From Microvirga aerophila (GTDB lineage Bacteria; Pseudomonadota; Alphaproteobacteria; Rhizobiales; Beijerinckiaceae), in assembly GCF_003332305.1 (NCBI RefSeq), contig NZ_QOIO01000012.1:1-64000 (forward strand): a stretch of DNA of 64,000 nucleotides. The letters are read 5' to 3'. Positions within the stretch are counted from its first letter, which is position 1; each line of letters opens with the position of its first letter. A model generated the notes under the pieces. The model searched no databases, was not told the origin of the DNA, and saw nothing but the letters and a program-made list of their open reading frames with translations. The position numbers and the translations under genes were made by a program. Shown here in pieces: positions 59,428-64,000 of the stretch.

Positions 59428-59541
59428 TCAGCGGGAGTGAACTCGGCGGCTCTCGCGACGGGATTGCCACAGGGCGCCAAGGCCCATGGCGACGGCGATC
59501 ACGGGAATGCCAAAATAGACATAGGCTTCCAGGATGGTCAT
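59428..59541 (-). CDS. 37-residue membrane peptide coupled to upstream gene
   Basis: MTILEAYVYFGIPVIAVAMG, then LGALWQSRRE and a basic end. One transmembrane helix followed by a positive tail, so the N-terminus is outside. Its ATG overlaps the stop of the upstream 75-residue gene by 4 bases (ATGA), which supports a real pair. Function unknown. Confidence 0.6.
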   Translation of the reverse strand: MTILEAYVYFGIPVIAVAMGLGALWQSRRESRRVHSR

Positions 59542-59765
59542 GGCTCCAGGTCCCTCAGGATCAGCTTCGCTATAGAATGTAGGATGAACCCAACGAAAAG
59601 CCAAATGAAGCTCACGGCAATGGCGATTCCACCTCTCGGCAAGGCGTCCGAACCATAGCCGAGGGCGACCACCGGGCCGACGAAGCCCGCAATCACGAAG
59701 GCGACCGCGATGTTATTGAGCGCAGTCGCCGTAAGCTTAGTCTGCTCGTTATGAACAAGGCTCAA
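59538..59765 (-). CDS. small two-span membrane protein
   Basis: 75 residues: a short soluble N-terminus (NEQTKLTATALNN), TM1 IAVAFVIAGFVGPVVALGYG, TM2 IAIAVSFIWLFVGFILHSIA. Coupled to the following 37-residue gene by ATGA. Small proteins starting NEQxKLTATALNN are frequent beside accessory genes in proteobacteria; function unknown. Confidence 0.7.
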   Translation of the reverse strand: MSLVHNEQTKLTATALNNIAVAFVIAGFVGPVVALGYGSDALPRGGIAIAVSFIWLFVGFILHSIAKLILRDLEP

Positions 59766-59822
59766 TGGCGCCTTCCTGCAACTCTATTCTGCTGCCGCTC
59801 GCTCACTTGGTGAGGAGCACTC

Positions 59823-61208
59823 CTACCCCACCGCCACCGGCTTCTTGACCATGTAGGGCGTGCGCATCGTCACCAGCTCTTCCGAAGCGGTCGGATGGAC
59901 CGCGACGGTGCGGTCGAAATCAGCCTTCGTGGCTCCCATGGTCACGGCGACGCCGGCGAGCTGGATCATTTCGCCGGCATCATGCCCGACGATATGGACG
60001 CCCACCACCCGGTCGGTCGCTTTGTCGACGATGAGCTTCATCAGCACCCGGTCCTGAGCGCCTGACAGGGTTGCCTTCATGGGCCGGAAAGCCGTCTTGT
60101 ACACGTCGATGTCGCCATAGCGGGACCAGGCCGCGGCCTCGCTGCAGCCGATGACGCCGATTTCCGGGGTGGAGAAGACAGCCGTGGGGATCAGGTCGTG
60201 GTCGACGATGGTCGGCCGGTCGCCGAACACCGTGTCGGCGAAGGCGTGGCCCTCGCGGATGGCGATGGGAGTCAGGTTGGCCCGGTTCGTCACGTCGCCG
60301 ACCGCGTAGACCGACGGAATCAGGGTCTGGGAATAGGAGTCGACCGGGATGGCTCCGACCTCGTCGACGGCGATGCCGACCGTCTCCAGGCCGAGCCCCG
60401 CTGTGTTAGGCCTCCGGCCGGTCGCGACCAGGACCTGATCGACCGTGACGACCGAACCGTCCGACAGGGTGGCGGCGATGCCATCCGGGGTCTTGTCCAG
60501 GCGCGTCGCCGTCCTGCCCAGCGCCAGATTGATCCCGCGGTGGGCATAGGCCGCACCCAGCGCCTCGCGCACATCGTCGTCGAAGCCGCGCAGGAGCTTG
60601 TCGCCCCGGTGCAGGAGCGTGACCTCGCTACCGAGCCCGGCGAAGACGCCCGCGAACTCCACCGCGATATAGCCGCCGCCCACGATCATGATGCGCTTGG
60701 GCAGCTCCTTCAGGTGGAACACCTCGTTGGACGTGATACCCAGTTCCCCTCCTGGGATGACCGGCTCCAAGGTCGGGTGCGCACCCACCGCGACCAGGAT
60801 ATAGCGCGCCCGGATGCGCTCGCCGGTCGCCAGGACGTGGACCGTATGGTTATCCTCGATCACCGCGCGGCTGTTCACGATCTCGACGCCCGCCTTTTCG
60901 AGATTGGTCCGGTAGATCCCTTCCAGGCGGTCGATTTCCCTGTCCTTGTTGCGGATCAGGGTCTCCCAGTCGAAACGGGGCTCTCCAACGTCCCAGCCGA
61001 ATCCCGCAGCCTCTTCAAACTCGTGCGAGTAACGGCTCGCGTAGACCATGAGCTTTTTCGGCACGCAGCCGCGGATGACGCAGGTGCCGCCGACCCGGTA
61101 TTCCTCGGCGATCATCACCTTCGCGCCGTAGCCTGCCGCGATGCGGGCCGCGCGAACGCCGCCGGACCCGGCGCCGATGACGAAGAGGTCGATGTCGAAT
61201 TGGCTCAT
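59823..61208 (-). CDS. gor: glutathione-disulfide reductase
   Basis: 461 residues from the ATG at 61208. FAD-binding GAGSGG at 12-17; redox-active disulfide GTCVIRGCVPKK with Cys43 and Cys48; NAD(P)H-binding GGGYIAVEFAGVFAGLGSEV; C-terminal His-Glu pair in VAVHPTASEE. It reduces glutathione disulfide with NADPH. Its ATG overlaps the stop of the upstream O-antigen ligase gene (ATGA). Confidence 0.95.
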   Translation of the reverse strand: MSQFDIDLFVIGAGSGGVRAARIAAGYGAKVMIAEEYRVGGTCVIRGCVPKKLMVYASRYSHEFEEAAGFGWDVGEPRFDWETLIRNKDREIDRLEGIYRTNLEKAGVEIVNSRAVIEDNHTVHVLATGERIRARYILVAVGAHPTLEPVIPGGELGITSNEVFHLKELPKRIMIVGGGYIAVEFAGVFAGLGSEVTLLHRGDKLLRGFDDDVREALGAAYAHRGINLALGRTATRLDKTPDGIAATLSDGSVVTVDQVLVATGRRPNTAGLGLETVGIAVDEVGAIPVDSYSQTLIPSVYAVGDVTNRANLTPIAIREGHAFADTVFGDRPTIVDHDLIPTAVFSTPEIGVIGCSEAAAWSRYGDIDVYKTAFRPMKATLSGAQDRVLMKLIVDKATDRVVGVHIVGHDAGEMIQLAGVAVTMGATKADFDRTVAVHPTASEELVTMRTPYMVKKPVAVG

Positions 61209-62464
61209 GGCCTTGTCTCCAGCCGGGTTCTGCAAGTTGCGAGCATCCATGCGACAGAGGCTCCGAGTGAGGCCGCCCACCACCCCTGCCACGCGCCGTG
61301 GCCCACGAGAGCAACGGCTCCCGCCGCCGCAAGCAGGGCCAGGGACGTGCTCGCGACAAGACGGGATTGGCGGCAGATGGCGCGGATGACCAGAAGGACA
61401 ATCGCCAGGGCCAGGACGGCGCCGACCATGCCAAGCTCCGTCCAGATCTGAAGCGGCAGGTTGTGGGGGTGCCCGATCCCCAGGAAGCGCCGATGCTCCT
61501 TCGGGACCTTCCACACGATCTTCGACTTCCGCATCCGCGGACTCATGCCGAAACCTGCCCCGAGGCCAGGCTGGACCCGCACCGCAGCGCCGAAGCTCTG
61601 CCAAACCGCAACCCTCTCCCGGGAGTGGCCGCCCGCCAAGGCCTTGTGCACGGCCGGGGGGATCAGGCTTTCGCTGATCGGCCCCAGGAAGGGAGCCATG
61701 GCCATGGCGGCCACGAACCCCGCCGCCATCACGATTGCGGTCGCCCGAACCGACGCCCAAGCCGACACGAATGCGAGGCCCATCACGATCAGGCCAAGCC
61801 CCGCCGCGCCGCTGTCGGACCGAGCGACCGCTGCGCCAACCAGCACGAGGATCGCGAGAGCGACGGCCCAGCCCCGGGGGATCTGGGTCACGAGCCAGAC
61901 CAGCAGAGGCGGCAGCAGGACCAGAAGGGTCAGACTAGGCCGGTTGAAGATGAAGCTGTCGGCCCGCATCCCGAGGCTTCGCCGCAGGGTGAGACCGGTC
62001 TCGAGTTCAACGATGATCAGCAGGCAAGCGGCGGCCACCGAACCTGCAAGCATCCAGAAGGCCTGGCGCGTCATGCGCTTGGGAAGAACCTGGCATAGAA
62101 TGAAGGCGCCCGCGATGGGAAGCCAGAATTCCCCGAGAGCCTGGATCGAAATGTCGTTGAACTGGCTCCACGAGATCGAGATCACGCTCAAGGCCAGAAA
62201 GGCCAGCACAGCTATGCCCGTTGGACGGAACAGGGCCGAGGCGCTCTCGCGCACGAGCTGGCGAAAGCGTCCTTCGAGAGCCGTTGCCCCGAGGGCGGAA
62301 AGCGCGCTCACCCCGAGAAACAGAGGGGTCGACCGATGCGCCACCGCCATCGCCAGCGGCATCACCGCCAGCCCCCCCAGGGCCACACGCCACAACATCT
62401 CCGCCGCCTGGAGCCGGCGGACCGATGCAGGGCTGCCGATGGATACTGTCCCAATCGCATTCAT
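61205..62464 (-). CDS. O-antigen ligase (Wzy_C-like) membrane protein
   Basis: 419 residues from the ATG at 62464, about 11-12 TM segments. The Wzy_C/WaaL region is visible: SDSGAAGLGLIVMGLAFV, SRERVAVWQSFGAAVRVQP, then GIGHPHNLPLQIWTELGMVG with the conserved His-Asn. It would join or polymerise surface glycans in the inner membrane. The longer frame to 63739 continues antisense over tctC and is not used. Confidence 0.88.
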   Translation of the reverse strand: MNAIGTVSIGSPASVRRLQAAEMLWRVALGGLAVMPLAMAVAHRSTPLFLGVSALSALGATALEGRFRQLVRESASALFRPTGIAVLAFLALSVISISWSQFNDISIQALGEFWLPIAGAFILCQVLPKRMTRQAFWMLAGSVAAACLLIIVELETGLTLRRSLGMRADSFIFNRPSLTLLVLLPPLLVWLVTQIPRGWAVALAILVLVGAAVARSDSGAAGLGLIVMGLAFVSAWASVRATAIVMAAGFVAAMAMAPFLGPISESLIPPAVHKALAGGHSRERVAVWQSFGAAVRVQPGLGAGFGMSPRMRKSKIVWKVPKEHRRFLGIGHPHNLPLQIWTELGMVGAVLALAIVLLVIRAICRQSRLVASTSLALLAAAGAVALVGHGAWQGWWAASLGASVAWMLATCRTRLETRP

Positions 62465-62602
62465 GCGCAAGGCTCTTACGCCAAGGTTCGGCGGGGATAA
62501 AGAACCAAGCGCTTGCCGCCTTGCAATTGGGACTTTACGCTTTGACGCAGGACGTGCTCTTAAAGCACGGTCAAGCGTAACAGTTTTCCCGGGAGGAAAC
62601 AG

Positions 62603-63574
62603 ATGAGCCAATATCGCAAAGGCCTTTGGCGCGGCGCGCTCGCGGCGGCCGCCGTGGCCGGCTTCGTAACGTCGGCAGCGGCCCAGATGGAGCTGAAGAT
62701 CATGGCTCCGGCAGCCCCTGGCGGCGGCTGGGACCAGACCGCGCGCTCCATGCAGCAGGTCTTGAGCCAGTCCGGCATCGCCAAGAGCGTGCAGGTCACC
62801 AACGTTCCGGGCGCGGGCGGCTCCATCGGCATCGCCCAGTTCGTCAACAACTCCAAGGGCGACGGCAACCAGCTCATGGTCATGGGCTACGTCATGGTGG
62901 GCGCGCTCCTCACCAACAAATCCCCCGTCACCCTCGACCAGACGACCCCCATCGCCCGTCTGACGACGGAGTACGAGGCGATCGTGGTGCCGGCCAACTC
63001 GCCCATCAAGGACGCCAGGGAACTCGCGGCCGCCATCAAGGCCGATCCGGCCAAGGTGACCTGGGCCGGCGGCTCCGCGGGCGGCGTCGATCACATCGCT
63101 GCGGCGCTCTTCGCCAAGGCGGCAGGGGCCGATCCGACCAAGATCAACTACATCCCGTTCTCGGGCGGCGGCGAGGCCCTGGCGGCCATCCTCGGCGGCA
63201 AGGTGACGGCAGGCATTTCCGGCTACGGCGAGTTCGAAAGCCAGGTTAAGGCGGGCAAGCTGCGCCTCATCGGCCTGACCTCCGCTAAGAAGACCGCGAA
63301 TGTGGACGTGCCCTCCATCAAGGAGCAGGGCATCGATCTGGAAATCGCCAACTGGCGCGCCGTCGTGGCTCCTCCCGGCATCTCGGCCGATCAGAAGAAG
63401 GCCCTGACCGATGCCATGGACCGCATGGCCAAGTCCAAGGAATGGCAGGATCTCCTGAAGCAGAAGGGCTGGGAAGACGCCTACATGTCCGGTGACGCCT
63501 TCACCAAGAATCTGGCTGATGAGCAGAACCGCACCAAGGAGGTACTGACCGCAGTAGGACTGGTGAAGTCCTGA
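62603..63574 (+). CDS. tripartite tricarboxylate transporter substrate-binding protein (TctC/Bug)
   Basis: 323 residues with a signal peptide ([14 protein letters not shown], then QMELKIM). The Bug-family opening [20 protein letters not shown] and [14 protein letters not shown], then [20 protein letters not shown] and [14 protein letters not shown], are conserved. GGGAGG precedes the ATG. It captures small carboxylates in the periplasm for the TctAB permease, of which TctB follows. Confidence 0.95.
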   Translation: MSQYRKGLWRGALAAAAVAGFVTSAAAQMELKIMAPAAPGGGWDQTARSMQQVLSQSGIAKSVQVTNVPGAGGSIGIAQFVNNSKGDGNQLMVMGYVMVGALLTNKSPVTLDQTTPIARLTTEYEAIVVPANSPIKDARELAAAIKADPAKVTWAGGSAGGVDHIAAALFAKAAGADPTKINYIPFSGGGEALAAILGGKVTAGISGYGEFESQVKAGKLRLIGLTSAKKTANVDVPSIKEQGIDLEIANWRAVVAPPGISADQKKALTDAMDRMAKSKEWQDLLKQKGWEDAYMSGDAFTKNLADEQNRTKEVLTAVGLVKS

Positions 63575-63594
63575 TTTTCCGGATAAATGCCATA

Positions 63595-63626
63595 AGAAGC
63601 GCCGCGTCATCGAGCGCGGCGCTTCT
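63595..63626 (+). terminator. stem-loop after tctC (attenuating terminator)
   Basis: AGAAGCGCCGCG, loop TCATCGAG, CGCGGCGCTTCT, then CTTTT: a strong Rho-independent structure between tctC and tctB. In tct operons it commonly limits readthrough so that the binding protein is made in excess. Confidence 0.85.
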
Positions 63627-63641
63627 CTTTTGGATCGCTCC

Positions 63642-64000
63642 ATGACCCCATCTCCGCAACGGCGCGTCGACGTGGCAGGCCTCGTCATCGCTCTCGTTCT
63701 CCTTGTCCTGGCCGGATTGGTCTGGTGGGACATGACCAAGCTTCAGATCCTGTCGCCCTATGACCTCGGCCCGAAGGTCATGCCCATCGTGGTCTCGACG
63801 TGCCTTGTTCTGCTTGCCATCGGCAACGGAATCGGTGCCCTCCGGGGCGACCTTCCGGCCCGAGACAGCCTTGACTGGATGCCCATCGTCCTGATCCTCG
63901 GTGGCCTCGTCTGCCTGATCGCGCTCATCGGGCTCGGCGGCGGGTTCATTCTCGGCACCGCGATCCTATTCGCGACCACCTCCAGGGCCTTTGGCCGCCG
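63642..64000 (+). CDS. tripartite tricarboxylate transporter TctB (partial)
   Basis: 119 codons to the window edge from the ATG at 63642. TM1 VDVAGLVIALVLLVLAGLVWW is followed by SPYDLGPKVMPIVVSTCLVL and further hydrophobic segments (MPIVLILGGLVCLIALIG), the small 4-TM TctB subunit. The gene continues beyond the window; TctA should follow. Confidence 0.85.
   Translation, partial: MTPSPQRRVDVAGLVIALVLLVLAGLVWWDMTKLQILSPYDLGPKVMPIVVSTCLVLLAIGNGIGALRGDLPARDSLDWMPIVLILGGLVCLIALIGLGGGFILGTAILFATTSRAFGR

Noticed and set aside
62465..63739. Upstream extension of the O-antigen ligase frame to 63739
   Set aside because: The extra part is antisense to tctC and lacks membrane-protein character; the ATG at 62464 fits the family.

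Overview
This window is a chromosomal segment of a high-GC alphaproteobacterium of the order Hyphomicrobiales. The right half suggests something close to Microvirga/Methylobacteriaceae. This is inferred from the gene set (class II DAHP synthase, CimA, PssA/Psd, ATM1-type exporter, DUF2865, YacG/Maf, CIRCE-controlled groESL, dispersed 'GTCATGCCCGGG'-type intergenic palindromes), not from a marker-gene comparison.

Layout. (1) 1-4217 is an accessory strip: the end of an IS5-like element, an AT-rich XRE-type regulator, a tyrosine integrase with a small partner gene, and a TacT-like acetyltransferase behind a small ORF. (2) 4218-37578 is a 33.3 kb integrative element bounded by a 51-bp direct repeat. 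The right copy is the 3' part of an intact tRNA-Phe gene (37530-37605, minus strand). The left end carries a P4-type integrase, a hypothetical protein, an AlpA-like HTH protein and a P4/D5-type primase-helicase followed by a long inverted repeat. (3) The main cargo is a Tc (toxin complex) locus: a 2358-residue natural TcB-TcC fusion (10958-18034, plus) facing a 3005-residue TcA-like protein (18571-27588, minus), with a beta/gamma-crystallin-like gene just upstream of TcA. (4) From 28.6 to 34.7 kb come transposase debris, small membrane proteins, a WGR-domain ORF overlapping a DpnI-like nuclease, an amber-interrupted membrane protein and a DUF6161-like membrane protein. (5) The element ends with a CIRCE-controlled groES-groEL operon. 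(6) From 37.6 to 64 kb the region is ordinary core chromosome: yacG-maf, pssA-psd-ABC exporter, LysM protein, LOG-family protein, cimA, GNAT, cysS, creA, DUF2865, an ABC-2 exporter, gltX, nadE, class II DAHP synthase, gor-O-antigen ligase and the start of a tripartite tricarboxylate (TctC/TctB) system.

How it fits together. The element combines a P4-satellite-like mobility/replication module with an ABC-type toxin. TcA would form the receptor-binding injection channel and the BC fusion the cocoon with its C-terminal payload. The payload looks like a PD-(D/E)XK nuclease followed by a Pro/Ala linker and a hydrophobic hairpin, an unusual ending for a TcC. A nuclease/DUF6161 cluster next to it suggests defence-type cargo. 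Short repeats (TGTGCCCCC twice at both ends of the element; CGGTAACA twice just before the left repeat) suggest two elements in tandem at the same tRNA-Phe site.
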